A stretch of 20,676 nt of DNA from JAYEJB01 sp034716415 (GCA_034716415.1 JAYEJB010000006.1:1-20676); one strand, 5' to 3'. Shown: positions 6,512 to 14,933, counted from the stretch's first letter. The notes: generated by a model from the letters alone, not told the origin. Translations and numbers: made by a program.

Positions 6512-6547
6512 AGAGAGAAGAAGAAAGCCAGTGTGGCATGAGCCACA

Positions 6548-6573
6548 GTCACTCGTCAGAGTGGCATTTTTTT
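6548..6573 (+). terminator. terminator of the 139-aa gene
   Basis: A 7-bp stem GTCACTC (6548-6554) / GAGTGGC (6559-6565) with a GTCA loop and one T-G pair is followed by seven T's (6567-6573). An alternative small hairpin, GTGGC/GCCAC (6533-6546), lies just before it. Confidence 0.75.
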
Positions 6574-6575
6574 AT

Positions 6576-6599
6576 GAAAAAACCCGACTCAGGTCGGGT
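6576..6599 (-). terminator. terminator of the leftward 68-aa gene
   Basis: Stem ACCCGAC (6582-6588) / GTCGGGT (6593-6599) with a 4-nt loop is followed, in the leftward direction, by a T-run (A's at 6577-6582 on the plus strand). It sits back to back with the rightward terminator. Confidence 0.8.
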
Positions 6600-6606
6600 G
6601 TTCGGT

Positions 6607-6813
6607 TCAATCCTTCTTTTTGTCTGGATTGTCCCGTTCGGTATCCGCCTCATCGGCGAGCGACTCCTTGTCCACGTCCACGGATACCGGCTCGTCATTC
6701 GTGCCATGCTTTCGCAGGATCCACTTCGCGCCATGACTGACGACGGTCGTTATGAGTACAGCCACGGCGATCGCCACCGCAACCATAACGATAAGAAACC
6801 AGACAAAATCCAT
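6607..6813 (-). CDS. small single-pass membrane protein, function unknown
   Basis: The product is 68 aa from ATG at 6813 (minus strand), with AGGGGAG about seven bases upstream. Residues about 4-26 (VWFLIVMVAVAIAVAVLITTVV) form one strong transmembrane helix near the N-terminus. A short basic stretch (KWILRKHG) and an acidic, probably cytoplasmic tail rich in D, E and K follow. A terminator sits directly after the stop. The overlapping rightward frame 6478-6861 would have to cross two terminators, so the minus strand is preferred. No family is recognised. A weak promoter may lie near 6850-6880, with TTGCGT and TAAACT 17 bp apart on the minus strand. Confidence 0.65.
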   Translation of the reverse strand: MDFVWFLIVMVAVAIAVAVLITTVVSHGAKWILRKHGTNDEPVSVDVDKESLADEADTERDNPDKKKD

Positions 6814-6890
6814 CAGTACTCCCCTTCATATGATAAATGTCCTGTATTTAGTTTAGGATGACATCGTCCAACACGCAAGATATGCCTACC

Positions 6891-6911
6891 AAAAAAGCGC
6901 CTCAAGACGCG
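6891..6911 (-). terminator. candidate terminator of the surface operon
   Basis: On the minus strand, GCGTC-TTGA-GGCGC (one T-G pair) is followed by six T's (A's at 6891-6896 on the plus strand). It lies about 26 nt after the stop of the last operon gene. Confidence 0.6.
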
Positions 6912-6936
6912 CCTTTCCTTCAGTATGAATAACGCA

Positions 6937-8904
6937 TCATTTTACTCTCCCTTTGCCGGCGCCGTGGGGATCTTCCTCAAGAGATGTCGTGATAGGGGGG
7001 TTCGAAATGATGATCTTTTCGCCCGCGATCTTGTCCGTGGCTTCAAGGATTGTCGCGTCGACCAGTGTCGGAATCTTGCCCTGCTGATCCTCGTCCGGAG
7101 TGATAGAGACATCAAAGCTGATGTTGATATCCTCGATGGTTGTCGGCAGCCAGTTGAGCGTCCAGATCAGTTTCCGGTCAGCAGCGTCGAAACGTAGATC
7201 GCCGGCGTCGACATCCGACCCCCCGGTCCAGGCGACGTTATCCGGCAGCTTGGCCGACAGTTTGAGGTCCGAAAGTTCGTGCAGTGAATTGGTGATACGC
7301 CAGGACACGCGGTAAGTAGTGGTCTCACCGACTTCGGGCGGGATCTTGCCCGAGCCGACCGGGATGCCGTTATCATCATAGAATCTACCGAAGACCGTCA
7401 GCTCGGTGTCACTCAAGACTTTCGCGACGAGCGGTTGGGTCCTGCTCGACCGGTCGACGACGTCGCCATCTATCGATTCCACGTTTGACTCCACCCAGCA
7501 ACTGACATCGAATTCACCGTCGCCGATGCCGCCCGGCGGGTCTCCCGCTATCGGGACACTGATTTCGATGACACCCTCATCGTCTCCTTCCAGTCTGGAC
7601 AGTGATTCGATCTGCTTCGGCGTCCACGTTATGCGATCGCCGTCGCGTGTACCCTCGGCCTCGTCTTCCAGTTCGTTCCATAATATCAGTCCGGATTCGG
7701 GTTTGGATTCCAGCACAAGAGTGAATTCGACGTTACCCAGACTCGCCGCTCCGGTGTTCCTGAACGTGATGGCGTAACGGAGCGTATCGCCGAAGCGTAT
7801 CGCCTGACTTTCTGCCTTGCCATTCAGGATGACCGTGGTGACCAGCTGTCCCTGCAGGACTTTCGGCACGAATGACGTCTCAACTTGCGGTTGGAATACG
7901 TCGGATCCGTCCAGATATCCGATTTTCGCTCCGATCTCGAGATCGCCGTGCGCGTCGGATGCGAACGTGCCGGTCACTTTGATCGAATCGATGCCCTTGG
8001 CGCCCAACTCCCCGATGCGCCATTCGGAGATTGTCTCGTCCGAAGATCCGGGATCGGATGATTCCGCGATGAACCCCGACGGGTACTTGGTGATTACGAC
8101 GAGGTCCTCGAACCTGGTGTCAGAGGTGTTTTCGTAGGTGATGGTGAGATCAACCGTATCCCCGGGCAGTGCCTTCGACGGACCCTCAATGTCGACCTCA
8201 AGCACGCTGCCGTCGATGATTATGGTCTTGGTGGAGACTTTCTGGAATTCGCTGTTGAAGTCGGCCGGGCGATAGGTGGCGATGGCCTGGATGTCATGCT
8301 CCTTGCCGATGGGCGCGAGGAAGATTCCGGAGAAAGAGACTTCGCCGTGTCCGCGCGGAGGCAGTGAACCGAGCTTCCAGCTGTTATGGTCCATCTCGGG
8401 TGCGCTTTCGGTCAGCGTGAAGGTGTCCGGGAGCCTGATTTCGAGCGATGCCGTCCCTAACGGCACATTCTCGCCGTTTCGGTACTTGAGTCTGTATGTG
8501 ACGACTTCACCGCTCTTCGGTGCGTCAGGCCCCTCTATCACCAGGGACACCCTGTCGCCGCTGAACTTATCGTCCTGCGGAGAGAAGACAAAGAAACCCA
8601 CCCAGGAGATCGTGGCTAGCGCGGCCAGAAACGCAATCAGTCCGACGATGATCTTACGCGCGGTCAGGCGTGGCGCGCGTTCAAGGTGCGACATGTAGGT
8701 TTCGGCTTCCCCGTCGCCTTCATCGCCGTAGATCGTGGAGAGTTCCTCGTCAAGTTCGTCTTCATCGTCTGTTATCGGCATCTCGATCTCATGATGTTCA
8801 AATAGGGGCTTCTCGGTTTCTAAACCCTTCAGCTCCCCAGCTTCATTTTCAAGACCGCTTTTTCGCTTTCTCGCTTTTTCGCTTTCTCGTTTCTTCCTCA
8901 CCAT
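6937..8904 (-). CDS. membrane-anchored extracellular repeat protein (DUF11/CARDB-like)
   Basis: The product is 655 aa from ATG 8904; a TTG at 8910 would add two residues. The N-terminal ~80 residues are charged and probably cytoplasmic: a lysine/arginine-rich start (KKRESEKARKRKS), then an acidic block (TDDEDELDEELS). One transmembrane helix follows (about 84-106, IIVGLIAFLAALATISWVGFFVF). The remaining ~550 residues are probably outside and form Ig-like beta-sandwich repeats. Recurrent patterns are SGEVVTYRLKYRNGEN, PGDTVDLTITYENTSD, FGDTLRYAITFRNTG and VGETTTYRVSWRITN, as in DUF11 and CARDB repeats; I count at least four. It is the last gene of the GT-DUF4012 operon, 10 nt after the DUF4012 stop. 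A perfect 16-bp tandem repeat lies in its first codons. The role is likely structural or adhesive; no enzyme motif is seen. Confidence 0.75.
   Translation of the reverse strand: MVRKKRESEKARKRKSGLENEAGELKGLETEKPLFEHHEIEMPITDDEDELDEELSTIYGDEGDGEAETYMSHLERAPRLTARKIIVGLIAFLAALATISWVGFFVFSPQDDKFSGDRVSLVIEGPDAPKSGEVVTYRLKYRNGENVPLGTASLEIRLPDTFTLTESAPEMDHNSWKLGSLPPRGHGEVSFSGIFLAPIGKEHDIQAIATYRPADFNSEFQKVSTKTIIIDGSVLEVDIEGPSKALPGDTVDLTITYENTSDTRFEDLVVITKYPSGFIAESSDPGSSDETISEWRIGELGAKGIDSIKVTGTFASDAHGDLEIGAKIGYLDGSDVFQPQVETSFVPKVLQGQLVTTVILNGKAESQAIRFGDTLRYAITFRNTGAASLGNVEFTLVLESKPESGLILWNELEDEAEGTRDGDRITWTPKQIESLSRLEGDDEGVIEISVPIAGDPPGGIGDGEFDVSCWVESNVESIDGDVVDRSSRTQPLVAKVLSDTELTVFGRFYDDNGIPVGSGKIPPEVGETTTYRVSWRITNSLHELSDLKLSAKLPDNVAWTGGSDVDAGDLRFDAADRKLIWTLNWLPTTIEDINISFDVSITPDEDQQGKIPTLVDATILEATDKIAGEKIIISNPPITTSLEEDPHGAGKGRVK
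8856..8887 (-). repeat. perfect 16-bp tandem repeat (x2) in the start of the repeat-protein gene
   Basis: CGCTTTTTCGCTTTCT occurs at 8856-8871 and 8872-8887, followed by a partial third unit. It encodes the basic N-terminal stretch. Because 16 is not a multiple of 3, gain or loss of one unit would shift the reading frame. Confidence 0.85.
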
Positions 8905-8914
8905 AATCAATTAT

Positions 8915-11524
8915 CTAATTCGCCGATTCCGCCACGATTCCGAAGAACATGTCGCGGTCGAGTTCCGTGGTGGCGGTCTCTTTGCCGAGTTCATCCGTCT
9001 CGTGTTCGGGGTCTTCCCAGATGATGTGGTATCCCCGTGGCACGTCGACGCTCGATGTGAAGGTCAATGGGTTGCTACCGGACTGTTTCTGCACGAGAAG
9101 CGTGTGGGTGAGTCTGATTCCTCGTGAGCCGTTGGTGATGCTGTCGTACAGGGACACGAGCGGTCCGTCTTGAGGCTCGTGCATCTCGATAGCGTTCAGC
9201 GGCAACTGATATATGATTGTCATTTCGCTGGTTTCGCCGGGGTCGGTCTGCACCCAGTTCGAGAACACCGTCTTTCCGTTTTCGATTACGCTTCTGGTTC
9301 CGGAGCGCCTGTCGAGGATCTCGCCGGCTTCGCGCTCGGCGATGATCGGGTCGGGTTCGTAACCCGGTTCCGGCAGTTCGAACAGCGTCGCGTCCGGTGC
9401 TTCAAATCCGTCCGCTTCGACGAGCGTGCTGCCCAGCGGGACGTAGACGCGCAGGTAATCGACGTTCCTGACCCCCGAGAACAGCGCGCCCTTCTCGCCG
9501 TTGTGCGTCCGTCGGATGGTCAGCGTCACGATGGCCGTTCCGTCGGCTAGGATCTTGGTCGAATGGTCGACGCTTTCAGCCATCACTGCGTCGGTCTTCT
9601 GTCCGGCGATGTTCGTGTGCACCACCTGTAGATAGTCACCCGGGGTCGACTTGATCTCACCGGCCCAACCGAAGTCGACCGCGTCGTTCTGCATGGTGGC
9701 GTCCCTGAACCACATCTGTACGTCCTTGACGGTGAACGATCCATAGAGTGCGGTCATGAGGCCCATGTAATCGTCCCGATCGGCGTCCATGACGCGGTCA
9801 AGCAGGATCGGCGCCAGGTCAGACAGTATCTGCTTCGGTTTGTTCTCCTCCTTGTCGAAGTCGATCTCGACTTCGCGCTGCGTCTCCTCGATGAAGTTTT
9901 CGGCGGTCAGCGTGACATCGTACTCTTCCATCTCGACCGGTCCGAGCACGGCCAGGAGCCGCTCCAGCACCGAAGCGTTCACGGCGATCACTCCATCGAC
10001 GGTCGGACCGCCGCTCTTCTCGTAGAACCAGGACAGCCTCTCCGCGGACGTCGGGAAATCAGGCGACCAGTTGGCGTCCTGGAATTCCCATTTCGGATTG
10101 ATCAGGTGCAGAGGGCGCGGTGAGATCAGTTTCGCGGTCAGGCTGCCTTGCAGATCGTACGAACCGCCGCCGGGAATCTCCATGTTCACTATCTCGCCAC
10201 GGTCAACATCGATCAGCGCGAAACTGCCGATGAAGCCGCCGGTCGGACGGAGTTCGTTATCGTTCTGGAACACCAGCAGATACCTTTGCGGTCGTTCGGA
10301 TCCGATCACTGCAGCCAGGAACCCTGTGATGTCGTACGCCTCATGCACGCCTTCGGTCAGTCGGGGCAGTTCGTCCTTGGCGAACTCCAGCGTCTCCCGA
10401 TACTCCGCGGGCACCGCGTCGGACGAGAGCTTGGTGATCGCTTCGGTCGCGCGGTCGAGATGTGGCAGCGCCTGTCCGAGGTAGGCGTTCAGCGTGCGCA
10501 GTTTGTCCGCCGGAGTGGTGTCCTTGTCGAGTTCGGCGAGACCCGCGGTGATGTATTTGCCGCCTTCGGAAAGTTCCTCGCCCGCGACCAACATCAGTCC
10601 GGCCGAAGACACGGAACTCGAGGGTAGTAGCGATCCTGCCGCGGCAAGCACTCCCGAAAGCGGTCCGAGTTCTTCGCGTACCTCGTAGAAACTTTCCTCG
10701 GCCATCGCAAAGGCCTCTTTCGCTCCGAAGAAGTCGCTTGCCTTGGCCGCCAGGCCGGCCTTTTCCAGGTGACTGGCCGCCTCGATCGCGTTCGACATGA
10801 CCGTGTCCTTGACCGACATCAGTGAGCTGTAGGAACCGTAGACGCCCAAAGGCAGGATGATGAGCAGTGCTATCGTCGCGAATCCCCAGACACCTCGGAG
10901 TCGCGGTGCGTGTCGGCCGAAGAGAAGCGGCAACAGGATCGTCCGTGTCGTATCGACTTTCCTTCGCGTGCTTACCCTGGCAGCCCGCGCGGCAACCGGC
11001 GCGACGGGCAGTCCGAGCGGAGCGGGCGCTGTTTTGGATACGTACTCGGCCGGCTTTCCGGCTCCTCGGAAAAGCAGACCGAACGGCAGCAGCGCAATCT
11101 TCCAGGTCAGTACGATGGTGGTGTGCAGGACAGCGAGCACGGTCAGGTCAGCAAGCGGGTGTTCGTTGAAAAAGCGCGACACCGTGATGCGGACCGCGTG
11201 GATGACGGTCTTGGCGTTGTCTGGGGGCAGGTCTTTCCAGCCGCGCGGTTTTACCGAAACAGAACGCACACCCATCTCGCGAAGATGGATGCGCTCGTCC
11301 AACAGTATCCTCCATTTAGCGGGGAGGCGTTTGCGTTTTCGCGGGTCAGCGGTCCCGACATCTGCCGTTTCCGGCGCTCGCGGTTTCAGGTCGATCAGGT
11401 GGGGCGAACGTAACGTCCGTATCTTGAGTGCGGTCGCCGCACGTTCGTGGTCGAATCTTTCCGCGGAGACCGAAGTCGCACGCAGATCATCGTCCATCGT
11501 CCTGATTTTAGTCTTTCGACCCAT
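8915..11524 (-). CDS. DUF4012-family membrane protein
   Basis: The product is 869 aa from ATG 11524. DUF4012 proteins are large, mostly extracytoplasmic, and of unknown biochemical function. Recognition rests on the hallmark block RYLLVFQNDNELRPTGGFIGSFALID (about 414-439) followed by GEIVNMEIPGGGSYDLQG. The N-terminal ~200 residues are basic and probably cytoplasmic, with a hydrophobic patch near 125-152. A clear transmembrane helix lies near 211-231. The stretch of about 240-410 is helical, probably coiled (AIEAASHLEKAGLAAKASDFF). The C-terminal third resembles beta-rich extracellular segments (TAIVTLTIRRTHNGEKGALFS). It is the middle gene of a leftward operon, 11 nt after the glycosyltransferase stop, which suggests a role in building, exporting or anchoring a surface glycan. 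There is no strong Shine-Dalgarno site. Confidence 0.85.
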   Translation of the reverse strand: MGRKTKIRTMDDDLRATSVSAERFDHERAATALKIRTLRSPHLIDLKPRAPETADVGTADPRKRKRLPAKWRILLDERIHLREMGVRSVSVKPRGWKDLPPDNAKTVIHAVRITVSRFFNEHPLADLTVLAVLHTTIVLTWKIALLPFGLLFRGAGKPAEYVSKTAPAPLGLPVAPVAARAARVSTRRKVDTTRTILLPLLFGRHAPRLRGVWGFATIALLIILPLGVYGSYSSLMSVKDTVMSNAIEAASHLEKAGLAAKASDFFGAKEAFAMAEESFYEVREELGPLSGVLAAAGSLLPSSSVSSAGLMLVAGEELSEGGKYITAGLAELDKDTTPADKLRTLNAYLGQALPHLDRATEAITKLSSDAVPAEYRETLEFAKDELPRLTEGVHEAYDITGFLAAVIGSERPQRYLLVFQNDNELRPTGGFIGSFALIDVDRGEIVNMEIPGGGSYDLQGSLTAKLISPRPLHLINPKWEFQDANWSPDFPTSAERLSWFYEKSGGPTVDGVIAVNASVLERLLAVLGPVEMEEYDVTLTAENFIEETQREVEIDFDKEENKPKQILSDLAPILLDRVMDADRDDYMGLMTALYGSFTVKDVQMWFRDATMQNDAVDFGWAGEIKSTPGDYLQVVHTNIAGQKTDAVMAESVDHSTKILADGTAIVTLTIRRTHNGEKGALFSGVRNVDYLRVYVPLGSTLVEADGFEAPDATLFELPEPGYEPDPIIAEREAGEILDRRSGTRSVIENGKTVFSNWVQTDPGETSEMTIIYQLPLNAIEMHEPQDGPLVSLYDSITNGSRGIRLTHTLLVQKQSGSNPLTFTSSVDVPRGYHIIWEDPEHETDELGKETATTELDRDMFFGIVAESAN

Positions 11525-11535
11525 GATAGATGTGC

Positions 11536-12666
11536 CTATTTAAGGCTGTTTTCGTATGATTCGAGTGTCAGTCGAGCGACAGTTTCCCAGTCGTATCGGG
11601 CCGCCTGACCGTAGCCTTTGTCGACCAGTGTCTGTCTCAGTTCTCCGTCTTCAGCCATCCTCCTCATCGCACCGGTCATAGACTCTGCGTCGTCGGCATC
11701 GAAGTACAGTGCCGCCTCCCCGAGTATCTCGGGCATGCATGAGGCATCCGATGACGCGACGGGCAGACCGTTACACATCGCTTCCAGTGGCGGCAGTCCG
11801 AATCCTTCGCACTTGGAAGGGAATACGTAGAATGATGCGGCGCGGTAAATCTCCGCCAGTTCCAGATCGCCTGCATGGTCGAAGAAGATGACGTTCGTGT
11901 CGAGTCCGCGCTCCCGGGCTTCTTCCCGCAGGCGTTCGTAGAAATAATCCTTCGCCCCGATCAGCACTAGGCTGTAGTCATCGTAGCCACCCTTTCGGAA
12001 CTGACTGAATGATTCGAGCAGTCGTTCCAGGTTCTTGTGCGGGTACGCGTTACCCACATAAAGGGCAAACGGTGTCGTTAGTTGTGTCACTTTTTTCGTC
12101 TTGTCGCCTTTTGTGTCTTCTGCCAGCGAAGGAGAGCACGCTCCGTAGGTGACGAGAATATCTTTTTGTCCGGTGAACGGAAACGTCTTTTCGATTTCCT
12201 GTTTTGCGGTCTTGGAGACCGTGATGATCGCCTTCGACCGTTTCAGCGCGCCGACAATCACCAACCGGTACACCATGTATTTTAACTTGTAGAGCAGGGG
12301 ACCCAAGGTCGTGGCCCGGGTCGTCGGGTGCGAAAGTAATATCAGGTCGTGCACGGTGACGATGAACGGGCGTCGGTAGAGCAGTGGAACATTGAAATGC
12401 GGAAAATGGACCAGATCCAGCTTGAATTTCCGTAAAAAGAGGGGGTAGAGTAGCTGTTCTTTCCAGGTGTACCAGGGATATTCGGCCAGCACTTTCGTAA
12501 AATGCGGGTTCTTCGGTTCATATTCATCCCAGTTATCCTTGCGCAGGAACACCACGTACTCGTTTTTCGTGTCGAGCTTTTCGAGCTGGGTGATGAGTTC
12601 GCTGGTGTATCTTCCGAGGCCTTTGCCGAGTGAGCCATAGAAGCGCGCATCGATTCCGATTCTCAT
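11536..12666 (-). CDS. glycosyltransferase family 4-type (GT-B fold)
   Basis: Transfers a sugar from an activated donor to an acceptor on the cytoplasmic side, probably for a surface polysaccharide or glycoprotein. The product is 376 aa from ATG 12666: MRIGIDARFYG is the normal family start, and an upstream in-frame ATG at 12696 adds ten residues unlike the family. Features are the N-terminal glycine loop GKGLGRYTSEL, the mid-protein LYVGNAYPHKNLERLLESF, VLIGAKDYFYERL, and the donor-site E-x7-E motif CEGFGLPPLEAM followed by GLPVASSDASCMPEI. It is first in an operon with the DUF4012 and repeat-protein genes and is divergent from glmS. Donor and acceptor cannot be told. Confidence 0.9.
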   Translation of the reverse strand: MRIGIDARFYGSLGKGLGRYTSELITQLEKLDTKNEYVVFLRKDNWDEYEPKNPHFTKVLAEYPWYTWKEQLLYPLFLRKFKLDLVHFPHFNVPLLYRRPFIVTVHDLILLSHPTTRATTLGPLLYKLKYMVYRLVIVGALKRSKAIITVSKTAKQEIEKTFPFTGQKDILVTYGACSPSLAEDTKGDKTKKVTQLTTPFALYVGNAYPHKNLERLLESFSQFRKGGYDDYSLVLIGAKDYFYERLREEARERGLDTNVIFFDHAGDLELAEIYRAASFYVFPSKCEGFGLPPLEAMCNGLPVASSDASCMPEILGEAALYFDADDAESMTGAMRRMAEDGELRQTLVDKGYGQAARYDWETVARLTLESYENSLK

Positions 12667-12768
12667 GTGTCTATAATCGTAAATCCCGCCACACATCTTT
12701 CTTACATTAAAGAAGGCGGGGTTGAGCGCGAGAAAGCGCCGTTCGGTTAAGCCTGCAACTGTCGTGCT

Positions 12769-12775
12769 TATTATA
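12769..12775. promoter_or_regulatory. overlapping divergent -10 elements between the GT operon and glmS
   Basis: The same bases give TATAAT on the minus strand (12775-12770) and TATTAT on the plus strand (12769-12774). They lie about 105 nt upstream of the GT start and 157 nt upstream of the glmS start. The -35 boxes are weak on both sides (TAGAGT for minus, GTTAAG/TTAAGC for plus). Confidence 0.4.
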
Positions 12776-12831
12776 TCAGAAGGTGAGGTGGCACTCTATG
12801 GAGTTATACCCAGGTTTAAGTACAGGATTAC

Positions 12832-12850
12832 AGGAGTCAAATATACTCCT
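12832..12850. repeat. small inverted repeat in the glmS leader
   Basis: AGGAGT (12832-12837) pairs with ACTCCT (12845-12850) across a 7-nt loop, preceded by a weaker ACTC/GAGT hairpin at 12793-12804. It is not followed by a T-run. The leader lacks the conserved elements of the glmS ribozyme. Confidence 0.4.
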
Positions 12851-12930
12851 AGACCTTCAAGTCAGAACCTCAAACTTTCAATTTGTCGATACCCGTGATT
12901 AGATTGAATTATCTACACCAAGAGCAGTAT

Positions 12931-14769
12931 ATGTGCGGAATAGTCGGATATATCGGACCGAGAGTCGCTTCGAACGTTCTCCTTGAAGGGTTGCGGCGGC
13001 TTGAGTATCGCGGTTACGATTCGGCCGGTATCGTCACGTTGGATGATGATGAGTTAAGGCTGTTGAAGGTCGTCGGTAAGGTTGCGGAGCTCACTGACGC
13101 GCATGCGGCCACGCCTGTTCCTGGAAACGTCGGAATCGGGCATACGCGCTGGGCGACGCACGGACCGCCGACCGAGGCGAACGCGCACCCTCATCTGGAT
13201 TGTCGTGGCACGATTGCCGTAGTCCACAATGGGATAATCGAGAACTTTACGGATTTAAGGCGAAAAATGCAGGAAAACGGGCATCAGCTGCGCTCGGAGA
13301 CGGATACCGAGCTCATCGCGCACCTGATCGAGGAGCGCGTGGGGCAGATGACGTTCGAGGAAGCGCTGTTCGATGCGCTTGGAGCGCTCGATGGCACGTT
13401 CGGACTCGCGGTCATGACATCCGACAGGCCGCGTCGGATCTACGTCGCGCGACGCGGTAGTCCGCTGGTGCTGGGACTCGGTAAGAACCGTGAGGAGTTT
13501 TTCGTCGCGTCCGATCCGACCGCGATCATCCCGTACACCAAGGACATCATCTATCTCGACGACGACGAGGTCGCGGTGCTTACTAATGACGGCGTCGAGA
13601 CGTACTCGATCGACCGGAAACGGAAGGAAAAGACGGTCGAGTCGATCGACATGACGGTCGAGGAGATCGAGCGCGGCGGGTACGCGCATTTCATGCTGAA
13701 GGAGATCAACGAGCAGGCCGGTGTCGTGACGAACGCGACGCGCGGACGGTTGGATTTTGCGGAAGGTCTCGCGGTGCTCGGTGGACTGAAAGATATCGAA
13801 CCGCAGCTACGTCAGATGGAGCGTCTGACCATCATCGGATGCGGTTCCGCCTACCTCGCCGGCACCATCGGAGAGTACATGCTGGAGGAACTGGCGGAGA
13901 TGCCGGTCGATGTGCATTTAGCCTCGGAATTTCGCTACAGAAAGCCAATTTTTGAGCCCGGGAAAGAGGCCGTAATCGCTGTTTCGCAGAGCGGTGAGAC
14001 CGCCGACACGATCGGCGCGTTGCGGGAAGCGAAACAGAAGGGTGCGCTGACTGTCGGTATCGTCAACGCGGTAGGTTCGACCATCGCACGCGAGACGGAC
14101 GCGGGTGTTTTCGTGCATGCCGGACCGGAGATTGCGGTCGCGTCGACAAAAGCTTTCGTCGCGCAAGTGACGGTGATGGCGTTACTCGCGTTGTACTTCG
14201 GTCGCATGCGTCGGATGCCGCGGACGACCGGTATCCGCATCGCCGACGAACTGCAGATGTTACCGGAGAAGATCGATCGTATCCTGCGACAGGACAGTTG
14301 GATCCGGGCGATCGCCCGGAAGTATTCGCATAGTCCGAACATGGTTTTTCTTGGACGAAAATACAACACTGCAGTCGCACACGAGGGTGCGCTGAAGATG
14401 AAAGAGACGTCGTATATCCATGCCGAAGGTTTCGCGTCGGGGGAGTTGAAGCACGGACCGATGGCACTGCTGGATCCGTCCTTGCCGGTGGTGGCGGTGA
14501 TGACCAGGGACAGCGTCTACGAAAAGACGCGTTCGAACATCGAGGAGGTCCGCGCGCGCCGCGCGCCGGTCATCGCCCTCGCTAGTGAAGGAGATGAGGA
14601 GATTCTACCCATCACGGATGACGTGATATTCGTGCCGAGGACGCTGGAAATGCTTTCACCTATCTTGAACGTGATTCCGCTTCAGCTTCTCGCCTATCAC
14701 ACCGCCGTCGCTAGGGGATGTGATCCCGATAAACCGCGCAATCTAGCGAAATCTGTGACAGTGGAGTAG
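12931..14769 (+). CDS. glmS: glutamine-fructose-6-phosphate aminotransferase (isomerizing)
   Basis: Converts fructose-6-phosphate and glutamine to glucosamine-6-phosphate, the entry step to UDP-GlcNAc for peptidoglycan and surface glycans. The product is 612 aa from ATG 12931. This start places Cys directly after Met (MCGIVGYIG), as the N-terminal nucleophile requires; the in-frame start at 12883 would add 16 residues and block it. The glutaminase domain (about 1-220) shows LEYRGYDSAGI, GHTRWATHG, VVHNGIIENF and SETDTELIAHLIE. Two SIS sugar-isomerase domains follow (GCGSAYLAGTIGEYMLEE and SQSGETADT; then GRKYNTAVAHEGALKMKE and EGFASGELKHGP), and the protein ends in PRNLAKSVTVE. The length is typical. 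No Shine-Dalgarno site is clear. It is divergent from the glycan operon. Confidence 0.97.
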   Translation: MCGIVGYIGPRVASNVLLEGLRRLEYRGYDSAGIVTLDDDELRLLKVVGKVAELTDAHAATPVPGNVGIGHTRWATHGPPTEANAHPHLDCRGTIAVVHNGIIENFTDLRRKMQENGHQLRSETDTELIAHLIEERVGQMTFEEALFDALGALDGTFGLAVMTSDRPRRIYVARRGSPLVLGLGKNREEFFVASDPTAIIPYTKDIIYLDDDEVAVLTNDGVETYSIDRKRKEKTVESIDMTVEEIERGGYAHFMLKEINEQAGVVTNATRGRLDFAEGLAVLGGLKDIEPQLRQMERLTIIGCGSAYLAGTIGEYMLEELAEMPVDVHLASEFRYRKPIFEPGKEAVIAVSQSGETADTIGALREAKQKGALTVGIVNAVGSTIARETDAGVFVHAGPEIAVASTKAFVAQVTVMALLALYFGRMRRMPRTTGIRIADELQMLPEKIDRILRQDSWIRAIARKYSHSPNMVFLGRKYNTAVAHEGALKMKETSYIHAEGFASGELKHGPMALLDPSLPVVAVMTRDSVYEKTRSNIEEVRARRAPVIALASEGDEEILPITDDVIFVPRTLEMLSPILNVIPLQLLAYHTAVARGCDPDKPRNLAKSVTVE

Positions 14770-14773
14770 AGGC

Positions 14774-14803
14774 TGTGGATAAGTGGGGATAACCTGTGGA
14801 TAA
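14774..14803 (+). other. cluster of three phased DnaA-box sequences
   Basis: TGTGGATAA occurs exactly at 14774-14782 and 14795-14803; it is the reverse complement of the consensus TTATCCACA. TGGGGATAA, one mismatch, lies at 14784-14792. All three point the same way with starts 10 and 11 bp apart, about one helical turn. An AT-rich stretch follows (about 14815-14890), including a TCAATTT/AAATTGA hairpin at 14831-14847. It could be part of a replication origin, a DnaA-titrating or DnaA-regulated site, or chance. Confidence 0.6.
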
Positions 14804-14933
14804 GAGGGTAGACAAGCTTAGTGAAAACTCTCAATTTTTCAAATTGATGAAGTTACCAACAGCTTTATTTTTTGATTTCCTGTTTTTTGGTTAATCTATC
14901 GGACTCTCCTGGCTAGAAAACAGTCTTGTTTTG

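Noticed and set aside
6478..6861. 127-codon plus-strand open frame
   Set aside because: It starts inside the 139-aa gene and crosses both a rightward and a leftward terminator. The opposite strand has a better gene with a Shine-Dalgarno site.
12697..12930. glmS ribozyme or riboswitch
   Set aside because: Only an isolated AGCGCC is present. The conserved pseudoknot core and cleavage region of the ribozyme are not found.
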